Shown here in pieces: positions 18,113-27,546 of a DNA stretch of 64,000 bases. Origin of the DNA: G963692885 sp964658655 (lineage in GTDB: Bacteria; Acidobacteriota; Terriglobia; Terriglobales; Acidobacteriaceae); NCBI GenBank assembly GCA_964658655.1, contig CAZZZL010000002.1, forward strand, positions 124,001 through 188,000, in the 5' to 3' direction. Under the pieces are notes generated by a model that did not search any database, had not been told where the DNA came from, and saw only the letters and a list, made by a program, of their open reading frames with translations. How positions within the stretch are numbered: the stretch's first letter is position 1; every line of letters begins with the position of its first letter. A program made the position numbers and the translations under genes.

Positions 18113-20287
18113 TTAATTCGCTTCCGCCGTGTCACGTACACAGCGGAAGCCGATAGTCGCCGACCTATCCTTGCTGGGCGCCATGAGTAGCAGCTTGCCA
18201 TGCTGGTCGTCCTGGTAGGCTTGCGGAAAATACCACTTGGATCCTTGCGGTTGATAATAGCTTCCACCGCGCACAATTGCGGCACGCGTATGTTCATCTT
18301 CGTACTCGTCTGTCCACTGCCAGACATTACCGACAAGATCCATTACCCCGAACGGGCTTCCGCCGGCCGGATGCGCATCAACCGCATCGGGCCCGCGAAG
18401 TGTCCGGCCCTGCTCCGGATGCGGAGTCAAGTCCGCATGCCATACGTTGCCCCACGGATAAAGTCGCTCATCTGTACCCTGAGCAGCGTATTGCCACTCC
18501 CATTCATGAGGTAGTCGTTTTCCCGCCCATGCTGCGTAAGAACGCGCATCCTCAATGGCTATCCAGGTGACGGGTTTCTTCTCCCATCCTTGTGGGTATG
18601 TCCCATTCTTCCAATCCTTCAAAAAATTAAGACTGTCAGCCGGATAGTAGTTAGTAGCAATAAGGAACTGCTTAAATTGTTCATTTGTAACTGGGTACTT
18701 ATCCATGTAGAACGACTTGATATGCAGGCGATGGTCGTGGAAACGGCGCGGCGACTCTTCCCATGGATATTGCACATCTACGCCATTGTCATCTCCGCCT
18801 TCAACCTCAATGCCTTCGACTCGAAAGACATAATCAGCTGCAGGCACCAGCGTCATGTCCGAGGGATCGGCGGTTGCCGTCTTAGTCGGAGCTATCGGAA
18901 CAATTGTCTGCGGTAAAACCTTCCAGATATTGCCATAGCTCGAGAGCGGCGTTGCCGTGACAGACTTCATAGTCGCCATGAGCGCGATCATATTTCTATC
19001 GGCGTCACCTGGCAGCGCGGCGATGGCGGCAATGTCATGCGGTCCGATGGCGAAGCTCAGAACAGCGCCGCCATCTTTGTGTTCCGGAGTCAACTCGACA
19101 CCGTGGTAAAGATCGAAATAACGCATGCCGGTTTTACCGTGGGCCACCAATTGCCGACCATCCACGTCGTAATCATTGCGATTTACAATCGTCCACACCG
19201 TGCTATCGCCCAGTGGCCAGCGGCTCGCGAAGACCCCGTAGCGGATCATCGGATAGAACGGCTCCCAATCCTTACTGACGAGGAATGGTGCCACCCCGCG
19301 TTCAATTGTGGCGACCCTCCGTGTTAGTTCAGCGTCGTGGGGAGTTATTCCATTCCAGATTCCCCAGATATTTTCCCAACTCTCCCATCCCACGCCATTA
19401 AAAAATGCCATTTGCAGGTCGTCAGTCTTTTCGCGGTTCCATCTATCTGAAATATTCACCATGTGGCGTGGCTCTAACCATTTGAACTTATCGACTTTTG
19501 GCTCGAAAGGGAATTGATACTGGCCCCATGTCATTACATCCCAGGCAAGCGCTTCGTCGTGCGGACTTATCTCCGGCTCGAAGGCGAGCGGATGGTGGAT
19601 GTCGATCGCTGCCTTGGAAAAAGCCAGCGGAACACCGTCCTGTGTGTCGCCGTTAATGCCGTCGGCGTCGATCTCTTTCATCATCTCGGCAAGTGCTTCC
19701 GGCCACGGCTTTTGTGGGTCGCGGGTGCCCTGGTCCCACATCATCATCGGGAATAGCACTCGGACATTCCTTCGATGAAAGTCAGCGACCATCTGCCGGA
19801 CACCTTCTACTCCCCCGGGCATTGCCTGCACCATATCCAACTGGTTGCGGTCGTCGACGCCGAGGTTGGGGTAAGTGGGCCAGACAAGTACGGCATCGAT
19901 ACCCCCGTATCTTTTTTTCAGATCGTCGAGATAACGATCGACGGTATATTTCCCGGTGGCTGGATTGTATAGGTAGCGATCTTCAACCATCATCTGGGGT
20001 TGAATGAAGCTCGATTGTGTCCAACGCAGAGCGGGCATTTTATAGAAATCGTCGGAGAAGCCGATGCGGATAAGGCGTTCGTTTCGCCAATGAGTAATGT
20101 CGCGGAGCCACGCGGTGTACTCATCGGTGCAATAAGGCCGAGGCTCGCCTTCGCCGCCCAGGGCAAGGCAGGGAGGTCCCGGAATCTGCTGATCGACTGC
20201 AGGGAAGCGCGTATCCTGTGCTATCGCAATCGTTGCGAGGCTGGCGACAAACAGGCAGGCAAACTGGTGGAGTCGGACCATCGGCAA
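18113..20287 (-). CDS. Secreted glycosidase-like TIM-barrel protein fused to a SUMF1-like (FGE-sulfatase) domain
   Basis: A 724-residue exported protein (signal peptide LHQFACLFVASLATIAIAQ). Residues ~60-340 look like a clan-GH-A/GH29-like barrel (IDAVLVWPTYPNLGVDDRN, RNVRVLFPMMMWDQG, EIDADGINGDTQDG), followed by a beta-sandwich (~350-450). Residues ~480-720 form a SUMF1-like domain: FYMDKYPVTNEQFKQFL, RLPHEWEWQYAAQG, YPWGN, GVMDLVGNVWQWTDEY, RGGSYY and IGFRCV. The cysteines that make formylglycine-generating enzymes active are missing from the RGGSYY region, so that activity is not expected. The upstream region is shared with the TonB receptor and holds a LacI-type operator. The substrate is unknown. 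Confidence 0.75.
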   Translation of the reverse strand: MPMVRLHQFACLFVASLATIAIAQDTRFPAVDQQIPGPPCLALGGEGEPRPYCTDEYTAWLRDITHWRNERLIRIGFSDDFYKMPALRWTQSSFIQPQMMVEDRYLYNPATGKYTVDRYLDDLKKRYGGIDAVLVWPTYPNLGVDDRNQLDMVQAMPGGVEGVRQMVADFHRRNVRVLFPMMMWDQGTRDPQKPWPEALAEMMKEIDADGINGDTQDGVPLAFSKAAIDIHHPLAFEPEISPHDEALAWDVMTWGQYQFPFEPKVDKFKWLEPRHMVNISDRWNREKTDDLQMAFFNGVGWESWENIWGIWNGITPHDAELTRRVATIERGVAPFLVSKDWEPFYPMIRYGVFASRWPLGDSTVWTIVNRNDYDVDGRQLVAHGKTGMRYFDLYHGVELTPEHKDGGAVLSFAIGPHDIAAIAALPGDADRNMIALMATMKSVTATPLSSYGNIWKVLPQTIVPIAPTKTATADPSDMTLVPAADYVFRVEGIEVEGGDDNGVDVQYPWEESPRRFHDHRLHIKSFYMDKYPVTNEQFKQFLIATNYYPADSLNFLKDWKNGTYPQGWEKKPVTWIAIEDARSYAAWAGKRLPHEWEWQYAAQGTDERLYPWGNVWHADLTPHPEQGRTLRGPDAVDAHPAGGSPFGVMDLVGNVWQWTDEYEDEHTRAAIVRGGSYYQPQGSKWYFPQAYQDDQHGKLLLMAPSKDRSATIGFRCVRDTAEAN

Positions 20288-20436
20288 TGTGCTCCTTCAC
20301 GACGCGCTTCGTTTGGCAGTCGCACGTAAGGCGGTAATCGAAGATTCTGTAAACGGCGCCTTCGATTATCTACATGTGAAAACAAGAGGATAAAGAACCT
20401 ATGGAGCGAGGTCGACAGGGTTCGCATTTATTTCTT

Positions 20437-20450
20437 TCTAAACGTTTCAA
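20437..20450 (-). promoter_or_regulatory. Candidate LacI-type operator between SUMF1-fusion glycosidase and TonB receptor genes
   Basis: The minus strand reads TTGAAACGTTTAGA, 13 of 14 matching the site at 10760, with the intact AAACGTTT palindrome. It lies in the 232-base divergent region, 69 bases before the receptor ATG (20520) and 149 bases before the minus-strand gene start (20287), so it could control one or both genes. No other regulatory motif was recognised in the region. Confidence 0.6.
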
Positions 20451-20519
20451 TTTTAATGTACTATCTGCGTCACCGGCAGCCTTCATCCCTTCGTTGCATG
20501 CTCCAGCTGCTCAGTGTCC

Positions 20520-23500
20520 ATGTCATTCCGGAGATTTCTCACCGTGCGTATAGAACGTCTTCTCTCTCTTGCTGCAGTCGTGTCGATCTGCTCGATTGCC
20601 CCTAGCGCATCCGCACAAATTACTGCAGGCATTACCGGAACCATTCATGATGCCTCGGGGGCGGTGATTCCGAACGCGAAGATCGTGGTCTTTAATAAAG
20701 ACCGCGGCGTCAACAGGGAGTCGGTCAGCGATTCGTCTGGGGATTACCTGGTGCAGGGACTGGGCGAGGGCACTTACTCCGTCAAGATTACCGCGAAGGG
20801 GTTTCAGAGCTTTCTCGCCGAAAATCAGGTAATGCGCGTCGGCCAGAACATCCGCGTGGACGCCACCCTGAGCATTGGCAGTTCTACGACGCAGGTGACC
20901 GTTGAGGGCTCGAGCGCTGGCACGATCGAAACACAAAGTTCGGAATTGTCGTCGACGATTACTTCGAAGCAGATCAGCCAGCTGGAGCTGAATGGACGAT
21001 CGTTTGTGCAACTCGTCGAGCTGTCGCCGGGCGTGAGCAATCAGACCAATCAATCCGCGGGGACCACCGGCCCCAGCGGCAGTGTCAGCTATTCAATCAA
21101 CGGCGGTCGCACGGAATATAACAATTGGGAGATTGACGGCGGAGACGTGATGGACTCCGGCAGCATGTCGAATCTGAATGTGTTCCCGAACGTGGATGCG
21201 CTTGACCAGGTGCAGGTGTTTACCTCCAGCTACGACGCACAGTACGGGCGCAGCGGTTCGGGCGCGGTGGAGGCCGTGACCAAATCTGGTACGAATAAAT
21301 TCCATGGGGAAGCGTTCGAGTTCTTGCGCAACCAGTTATTCAATGCGAAGAACTACTTCAATGCGCCCGGCGAGCGGATTGGTGCTTATAAGAAGCATGA
21401 TTTCGGCGGTACCGTAGGCGGTCCCATCATCAAGGACAAGCTGTTCTTCTTCTACTCAGAAGAGCTGAGGCGCGAGAATGTTCCGGGTTTCTACAACACA
21501 GCTATTCCGACCAATGCGGAGAGGGGTGGCAATTTCAATGCTGTCTGTCCGGCGGCTGGGACAGTGTTCATGCGAACTCCAACGGTCTATCCGGACTGTC
21601 CAGCCTATCTGGATGATCCAGCTGGAAGCGGAGGCCTGATTGGATTTCCAAACAATAATCTCAGTAGCTTCATCGATCCTAACGCCAAAATTCTCCTTAA
21701 CTATATTCCTCAGCAGAACGCGACTGTCAATGGAGTGCCCTATTTTCAGGAGGCTGCCGGTGCTCCTTACACATCGCATGAGGAGCTTTTCAAGATTGAT
21801 GACAACATCAACGAGAAGCTTCATGCCTCATTTCGGTTTATTCATGACTCCACAACTCTCACCTACCTGACATCAGTGCCGGCATTTCCTGCTTATTCCA
21901 ATCTGCCTGGCATTCCGGGAAAAGAACTCGGCCCGGGCGTGTCAATTGTGGCGAACCTGCAGTGGACTATTTCGCCAAACATGACAAACGAGTTTATGGT
22001 CGGCTATGGTGCGAATCATTTGTCGATTGTTACGACGACAGATGCTGCCAAAACTCCGGCCGGCCTGACGATGACTTCACTTTTCCCAAATGGTTTTGGC
22101 GGCAAGGTGCCATCATTCAATATAGGTGGCGGCGAGACGTTCGGTAGTCTCATCCAGGACGCGGGTGCGACTCCTTTTTATAACTCGAACCCCACCTACA
22201 CCTATCGCGATACGCTGACCCAACTGGTGAAGGCGCACAACCTTAAGTATGGTTTCTACTTTACCGCTAACCAGAAAAACGAAGATTCAGTCGGTAACAC
22301 ACAGGGAAATCTTGGATTTGGTCCCAACGGAGCCTCCTCTTTCATGTCAAGCTTCGCGACGGACGGCCATCCGCCAAGCACTGGCAACGGCTTTTCAGAT
22401 TTTCTTACTGGGGAAATATCCTCCTACAGCCAATCAAATCAGCAGCCGAAATATCATTTTAAGTTCAAGATATTCGAGCCGTTTGTCCAGGATGATTGGC
22501 ATGTGAGCAAGAAGTTAACTTTAAATCTCGGTCTCCGCATCAGTATGTTCGGTCTCTACACTGAGAAAAACAATCTTTCCTATAACTTCGATCCAGCCGC
22601 CTACAAGCAGTCTGATATGCCGACAGTGGATCCCAACACTGGTGCACTTGACTTCGCTCCAGGTCAAAGTATTGAACACCTCAGCGGTATCGTGCAATGC
22701 GGCGTAACTGTTGGCGTGCCTAAGGGCTGTATGCCAGGACATATCTGGAATCCGGCACCACGCATCGGCTTTGCCTACGATCCATTCGGTGACGGGAAGA
22801 CAGCTATTCGTGCAGCCTATGGAATTTTCTATGAGCACACGAATGGCAATGAAGCTAATGCGGAATCGCTCGAAGGTCAGCCGCCGCTGGTGCTCACGCC
22901 GATTCAGTTTTATCCAGCAGGCTACAGGGGAATTGGCGGAGGCCAATACTTCCCGCTTGTAGTTAACTCCATCCCAACAAAGGTGAAGTGGCCCTACGTG
23001 CAGCAGTATCACATGGACATTCAGCGCGAGTTGATGAAGAACACGATCGCCACCTTTTCATATGTCGGCGCGAAGGGAACACACCTGACGCTGCAGCGCG
23101 ATCTCAACCAGATCTCGGATCTTCCGCAGTCGGAGAACCCATTTCCAAAGGGTGAGCCTCTCACAAATCAGATATGCTCAGACGCAGGAAATAATGGGAC
23201 AGCTACAACGGCTGGTGGAATTCCTATTGTGGGCGATGCTTTCACGCATCTAATGATTGCGTGTGGCAACGTCAATGTGGATACGATGAGAACACAGTTT
23301 CCAGGCTGGGATACGATCGACGGCATTGGTTATGGTGCCAGCTCTTCCTATAATGCGCTGCAGGTATCAGCTCGCCGCACCTCCAATAACCTGGAACTAA
23401 CGCTGGCCTACACCTATAGCCATGCCATTGACGATGAGTCGGACCGTTACGACGGAAACTTCGTCGACTCGTACAATCTCAAATCTAACCGCGCCAGTTC

Positions 23501-24164
23501 AAACCTCGACCAGCGGCAAATTCTGAACTTCAGCTATATCTACACTCTGCCGACACTGTCAGAGCACAACCGTCTTATTCGTTCGGCGCTGGGCGGATGG
23601 GAATGGTCAGGTATCACCGAGATACAGACCGGCAGGCCCTTCAGTATTACGAGTGGGCAGTTCTATGACAACGCTGGCGCGGCCAATGGAGAAGGCACCG
23701 GCGCTTACATGGACGTTGCTCCGGGGATAAGTAAGTATAAGATCACCAGCCCCAAGACACAGAGAGGCATCTATGGTCCGCTCTTGGCCAATCCGGCGGC
23801 CTACAACGCGCCAACTGGTTTAACTTTCGGCGACTCCGGTCGAAATTCAATCTACTCGCCGAAAACCTCTAACTTCGACATGGGCGTCTTCAAGCATTTC
23901 CCGATCACTGAGAAGGTCACGACAGAGTTTCGCGCAGAAGCTTTCAACGTCTTCAATCACTCGCAGTTCACAGGCCTGAACAATTCCTCGGGTTGTTACG
24001 GACCGAATGCTGGGTTCGCCAATAACGCGGGCAATGCTGTCTGCGTAAATGGCTCTACCCCGGATCAGAACGGCACGCAGTCAATCCTACCGTCGGGCTT
24101 CCTGCATCCGGGTGGTGTGCACGATCCGCGTCTCGTCCAATTTGCGTTGAAAGTACTCTTTTAA
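20520..24164 (+). CDS. TonB-dependent outer-membrane receptor, Oar-like, with carboxypeptidase-regulatory-like domain
   Basis: A 1214-residue outer-membrane protein typical of Acidobacteriota. It has a signal peptide (LLSLAAVVSICSIAPSASAQ), then a carboxypeptidase-regulatory-like fold at ~35-125 (AGITGTIHDASGAVIPNAK, SGDYLVQGLGEGTYSVKITA), a plug domain at ~130-270 (SGSVSYSINGGRTEYNNWEI, SSYDAQYGRSGSGAVEAVTK, FHGEAFEFLRN), and a long beta barrel ending in VQFALKVLF with the required terminal aromatic residue. It likely imports an oligosaccharide for the neighbouring hydrolases. A GTG six bases upstream (20514) is an alternative start; neither has a strong ribosome site. A LacI-type operator at 20437 suggests sugar-dependent control. 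Confidence 0.92.
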   Translation: MSFRRFLTVRIERLLSLAAVVSICSIAPSASAQITAGITGTIHDASGAVIPNAKIVVFNKDRGVNRESVSDSSGDYLVQGLGEGTYSVKITAKGFQSFLAENQVMRVGQNIRVDATLSIGSSTTQVTVEGSSAGTIETQSSELSSTITSKQISQLELNGRSFVQLVELSPGVSNQTNQSAGTTGPSGSVSYSINGGRTEYNNWEIDGGDVMDSGSMSNLNVFPNVDALDQVQVFTSSYDAQYGRSGSGAVEAVTKSGTNKFHGEAFEFLRNQLFNAKNYFNAPGERIGAYKKHDFGGTVGGPIIKDKLFFFYSEELRRENVPGFYNTAIPTNAERGGNFNAVCPAAGTVFMRTPTVYPDCPAYLDDPAGSGGLIGFPNNNLSSFIDPNAKILLNYIPQQNATVNGVPYFQEAAGAPYTSHEELFKIDDNINEKLHASFRFIHDSTTLTYLTSVPAFPAYSNLPGIPGKELGPGVSIVANLQWTISPNMTNEFMVGYGANHLSIVTTTDAAKTPAGLTMTSLFPNGFGGKVPSFNIGGGETFGSLIQDAGATPFYNSNPTYTYRDTLTQLVKAHNLKYGFYFTANQKNEDSVGNTQGNLGFGPNGASSFMSSFATDGHPPSTGNGFSDFLTGEISSYSQSNQQPKYHFKFKIFEPFVQDDWHVSKKLTLNLGLRISMFGLYTEKNNLSYNFDPAAYKQSDMPTVDPNTGALDFAPGQSIEHLSGIVQCGVTVGVPKGCMPGHIWNPAPRIGFAYDPFGDGKTAIRAAYGIFYEHTNGNEANAESLEGQPPLVLTPIQFYPAGYRGIGGGQYFPLVVNSIPTKVKWPYVQQYHMDIQRELMKNTIATFSYVGAKGTHLTLQRDLNQISDLPQSENPFPKGEPLTNQICSDAGNNGTATTAGGIPIVGDAFTHLMIACGNVNVDTMRTQFPGWDTIDGIGYGASSSYNALQVSARRTSNNLELTLAYTYSHAIDDESDRYDGNFVDSYNLKSNRASSNLDQRQILNFSYIYTLPTLSEHNRLIRSALGGWEWSGITEIQTGRPFSITSGQFYDNAGAANGEGTGAYMDVAPGISKYKITSPKTQRGIYGPLLANPAAYNAPTGLTFGDSGRNSIYSPKTSNFDMGVFKHFPITEKVTTEFRAEAFNVFNHSQFTGLNNSSGCYGPNAGFANNAGNAVCVNGSTPDQNGTQSILPSGFLHPGGVHDPRLVQFALKVLF

Positions 24165-24188
24165 ATTCGATCAAACACCACTGACTGC

Positions 24189-24226
24189 CGGCCTGTGAGC
24201 GCCTACTCCTTTGCGCACACAGGCCG
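24189..24226 (+). terminator. Hairpin after the TonB receptor gene, possible terminator
   Basis: A perfect 9-base inverted repeat CGGCCTGTG ... CACAGGCCG (24189-24197 and 24218-24226) with additional GCGC pairing in the 20-base interior lies 25 bases after the receptor stop. No T-run follows, so it is either a weak or factor-assisted terminator or an mRNA-stabilising stem. It separates the receptor from the GH20 gene. Confidence 0.5.
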
Positions 24227-24283
24227 TCGATCGTTGCGGTTAGAATGGTGTGGACACAGCCCTCCTAATAAGGAACATCACGA

Positions 24284-26323
24284 ATGAAGCGAGCTCTATC
24301 GCTACGCTATGCCGGGACCGTCGCTCTCCTTTGCGCTTCAATGCTGACAGTCAAGACATATGCGCAGGCGTCTCTGTCGATCATGCCGCTGCCGGCCCAC
24401 GTCATCTCGGGTACCGGGCAATTCAGGATAAATACAGGCTTCGAAGTGGTTTTTGAAGGATATAAAGAGCCTCGGCTTGAGCATGCTCGCGACCGCTTCC
24501 TGGTGAACTTGACTCGCGAGACGGGAATCCTGCATTTTCCCGTTCCTTCTTCGAGTACACCCAGATTCGTGATCAAGACAGCCGGGCCCAGCTCACCCGT
24601 GCAACAGTTAGGTGAAGACGAGGTGTACCACCTTGAGATAGCTCCGGACCATGTAGTATTAAGCGCTGCCAATCCTCTTGGCATTCTGCATGGCCTTCAG
24701 ACTGTTCTGCAGTTAGTCGCGAATACTCCGCAGGGCTATGTAATTAATGCTGTAACAATCGATGACAGCCCACGCTTTCCATGGCGCGGGCTGATGCTCG
24801 ATGCTGGCCGCCACTTCATGCCACTCGATACGGTCCGCCAGACACTGGACGGAATGGAAGCGGTTAAGCTTAACGTCTTTCATTGGCACCTTTCAGAAGA
24901 CCAGGGATTTCGTGTCGAGAGTAAGACCTTCCCTCTGCTGCAGGAAAAGGGATCCGACGGTCAGTACTATACGCAGGAAGAGATTCGCGGCGTGATCGAG
25001 TATGCGCGCGAGCGCGGCATTCGCGTCATTCCGGAGTTCGATATGCCGGGCCACGCATCGGCCTGGTTCGTCGGCTACCCGGATCTAGCCAGCGGTACAG
25101 GTCCTTACCATATCGAGCGTAAGTGGGGAGTTTTCGACCCTGCCATGGACCCGACGCGTGAGAGCACTTATAGCTTTCTCGATAAGTTCATCGGCGAAAT
25201 GACAGCGCTGTTCCCAGACGCGTACTTCCATATCGGTGGAGACGAATGCAACGGCAAGGAGTGGGACGGCAATCCTCGCATCCAGCAATACATGCACGCT
25301 CACAATCTGAAAGATAATGCAGCCTTGCAGGCGTATTTCACCGGGCGTGTGCAGAAACTGGTGACGAAGCGCCACAAAATTACTGTGGGCTGGGACGAAG
25401 TATTGCAACCGGATACGCCGAAGGATGTCGTGATCCAATCCTGGCGTGGACAGGAATCGCTGGCGCAGGCCGCAAAGCTTGGCTATCGTGGACTACTTTC
25501 GAACGGATACTACATAGATTTGAACGAGCCCGCCTCGCGCCACTACGCAGTCGATCCTTTGGAAAAAGCTACTGCCGACCTGACACCCGATCAACAAAAA
25601 CGCATCCTTGGCGGAGAGGCGACTATGTGGTCAGAATTTACCACGCCGGAGATCGTGGGCAGTCGCATCTGGCCGCGGACGGCAGCCATTGCTGAACGCT
25701 TCTGGTCTCCGCAGAATACGAAAGATGTCGAGTCAATGTATGAGCGAATGGCGATCGTTTCGCAACGATTGACTTACTTCGGTCAGAACTACCAGGCGAC
25801 CAGCGCGCAGATGTTACAGCGAATGGCTGGCGCTAACGATGTTAGTTCGTTGAAGGTGCTTGCCGGTGTAGTGCAGCCTCCTGAAGGTTACGAGCGCGAA
25901 GGTCTGCGCGACTATGATTACTATGTTCCTCTGAATCGCCTGGTCGATGCAGTGCCGCCGGAGAGCGAACAGGGTCGAGAGTTCACGCAGCTTGCGCAAA
26001 AGCTCGCTGCTGGTACGGCGACTCCTGTCGAAGCGGAACAAGTGCGCACATGGTTGACATTGTGGCGAGACAACGATGCGAAATTGCAGCCGATGCTTGT
26101 GCAGTCCGAATTGACTACCGAGCTTGTGCCGGTGTCACGCGGGCTATCGCAAGCGGCCGTGATCGGGCTGGCAGCCGTGAATGCATTGGAACATCACCAG
26201 ACTTTGGCTGCGGCCGACAAGAAACAAGATATCGACACGCTGAAGCAGCTTCGGGCTCCGCAGGCAGTGCTGTTAAACATGGTCGTGCCAGGCGTCGAAA
26301 TACTCGTGAACGCGCAGAAGTAA
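24284..26323 (+). CDS. Secreted beta-N-acetylhexosaminidase (GH20)
   Basis: A 679-residue exported GH20 enzyme. It has a signal peptide (TVALLCASMLTVKTYAQA), an N-terminal GH20b domain (~30-165), then the catalytic barrel with WRGLMLDAGRHFMP, NVFHWHLSEDQGFRVE and the catalytic pair Asp320-Glu321 in FHIGGDECNG; GGEATMWSE completes the active site. A C-terminal helical extension (~530-679) follows. It releases N-acetylglucosamine or galactosamine from the non-reducing end of chitooligosaccharides or glycoproteins. AAGGA precedes the ATG by a normal distance. A SIS-family aminosugar-phosphate gene follows after about 50 bases, consistent with aminosugar use. Confidence 0.93.
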   Translation: MKRALSLRYAGTVALLCASMLTVKTYAQASLSIMPLPAHVISGTGQFRINTGFEVVFEGYKEPRLEHARDRFLVNLTRETGILHFPVPSSSTPRFVIKTAGPSSPVQQLGEDEVYHLEIAPDHVVLSAANPLGILHGLQTVLQLVANTPQGYVINAVTIDDSPRFPWRGLMLDAGRHFMPLDTVRQTLDGMEAVKLNVFHWHLSEDQGFRVESKTFPLLQEKGSDGQYYTQEEIRGVIEYARERGIRVIPEFDMPGHASAWFVGYPDLASGTGPYHIERKWGVFDPAMDPTRESTYSFLDKFIGEMTALFPDAYFHIGGDECNGKEWDGNPRIQQYMHAHNLKDNAALQAYFTGRVQKLVTKRHKITVGWDEVLQPDTPKDVVIQSWRGQESLAQAAKLGYRGLLSNGYYIDLNEPASRHYAVDPLEKATADLTPDQQKRILGGEATMWSEFTTPEIVGSRIWPRTAAIAERFWSPQNTKDVESMYERMAIVSQRLTYFGQNYQATSAQMLQRMAGANDVSSLKVLAGVVQPPEGYEREGLRDYDYYVPLNRLVDAVPPESEQGREFTQLAQKLAAGTATPVEAEQVRTWLTLWRDNDAKLQPMLVQSELTTELVPVSRGLSQAAVIGLAAVNALEHHQTLAAADKKQDIDTLKQLRAPQAVLLNMVVPGVEILVNAQK

Positions 26324-26378
26324 TATCATCATAGGTGGGCCGGCCGGACAGCGGGCAGATTTGCCAGGGAGATATTCA

Positions 26379-27500
26379 GTGCGTGTTTTTGATCACGAAA
26401 TGTTGCGGGAGATTTACGAACAGCCCGATGCCATAAGCCGGACACTTGCACTTTATACCGACGGTACAGCGCTGAACCGGGATTTTATACTTCCGCTTGC
26501 TGAATGGAACAGTGCGCACGGTGAGGTTCTTATCGCAGCGAGCGGTTCAAGCCGGCACAGCGGACTTGCGGCAGAAATCCTGCTCGAAGACCTCTGCGGC
26601 CTATCTGTTGATGTGGAATATGCGAGTGAATACAGTTGCCGGCCGGGGGAAAATCCTCGCCATCCAAGCGTCATTGTGCTTTCTCAATCGGGTGAGACCT
26701 CGGACACGCTAGCAGCGCTGCGCGAAGCCCGGCACCGTGGGCAGAAAACGCTCGCTATCACGAACGTCGAGGAATCGACGATGGCGCGCGAAGCGGACCT
26801 CTCGATGCCGCTCGGAGCCGGCAAGGAAAAAGCAATTCCAGCTACCAAAAGCTTTACGTGCCAGCTAACAGTACTTACGCTGCTGGCGTTTTATGAAGCG
26901 CTTGGCCGCGGTCGACTGAACGAGGCAGAGATTGCCGAAGAGATCGCTGAATTGCAGGCGCTTCCCGCCAGCATTGAGAAGCAATTGCCGGGATGGGAAA
27001 CGGCCATGGCAGCGCTGGCAAAAAAATATCGCGCTGCGTCGACATTTCTTTTCCTTGCTCGAGGCATTCATTACGCTATCGCGCGCGAAGGAGCATTGAA
27101 GCTCAAAGAAGCTTCGTATGTTCACGCTGAGGGTTATCCGACTGGCGAGTTGAAGCATGGGCCCAATGCACTGGTCAGCGATCGCGTCCCGCTCGTGATT
27201 CTGGCCACTGTAGACCGCAGCCTCGAAGGCTCTGTGCTGAGACACCAGAAGACTCTGCAGCTTCTCCGCGAAATGAAGAAGCAGGGGGCAAAGGTGATCG
27301 CAATTGCAAATGTCGGTGATGAAGATGTTCCAGACCTGGTCACCGATTGCGTTTATGTCGAGCCTGTCTGGGAATACCTGATGCCGATCCAGGAAGTCAT
27401 TCCGCTGCAGCTATTCTCCTATTTCATGGCACTCGAACATGGCGTGGATGTGGATCGTCCTCGTAATCTCGCAAAGGCTGTTGTCGAGTCTGCGAGTTGA
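26379..27500 (+). CDS. SIS-domain glucosamine-6-phosphate deaminase/isomerase-like protein (GlmS isomerase half without glutaminase)
   Basis: A cytoplasmic protein of ~373 residues made of two SIS domains. It matches the isomerase half of GlmS: VLSQSGETSDTLAALR, IPATKSFTCQ, AREGALKLKEASYVHAEGY, GELKHGPNALV and the end DVDRPRNLAKAV. The N-terminal glutaminase domain is absent, so it cannot make glucosamine-6-P from glutamine. Relatives of this build (NagB-II, AgaS) deaminate aminosugar phosphates. The GTG at 26379 behind GGGAGA is preferred; an ATG at 26400 or TTG at 26361 are alternatives. Its position after the GH20 gene supports catabolism of N-acetylglucosamine. Confidence 0.82.
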   Translation: MRVFDHEMLREIYEQPDAISRTLALYTDGTALNRDFILPLAEWNSAHGEVLIAASGSSRHSGLAAEILLEDLCGLSVDVEYASEYSCRPGENPRHPSVIVLSQSGETSDTLAALREARHRGQKTLAITNVEESTMAREADLSMPLGAGKEKAIPATKSFTCQLTVLTLLAFYEALGRGRLNEAEIAEEIAELQALPASIEKQLPGWETAMAALAKKYRAASTFLFLARGIHYAIAREGALKLKEASYVHAEGYPTGELKHGPNALVSDRVPLVILATVDRSLEGSVLRHQKTLQLLREMKKQGAKVIAIANVGDEDVPDLVTDCVYVEPVWEYLMPIQEVIPLQLFSYFMALEHGVDVDRPRNLAKAVVESAS

Positions 27501-27517
27501 GGTATATCTGCGCTACT

Positions 27518-27534
27518 GAACGATGTGCTCGTTC
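27518..27534. terminator. Hairpin between convergent genes, possible bidirectional terminator
   Basis: GAACGA-TGTGC-TCGTTC forms a 6-base perfect stem with a 5-base loop in the 46-base gap between the stop of the SIS gene (27500, plus) and the stop of the nucleoside hydrolase gene (27547, minus). Only a short pyrimidine run (TTCCC) follows, so termination strength is uncertain. Confidence 0.4.
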
Positions 27535-27546
27535 TTCCCAGCGGAT

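Noticed and set aside
18113..20287. Calling this protein an active formylglycine-generating enzyme
   Set aside because: The SUMF1-like fold is present, but the cysteines needed for that activity are absent and no sulfatase gene is nearby.
26379..27500. Calling the SIS protein a GlmS glucosamine-fructose-6-phosphate aminotransferase
   Set aside because: The N-terminal glutaminase domain with its catalytic Cys1 is missing, so the glutamine-dependent reaction is not possible.
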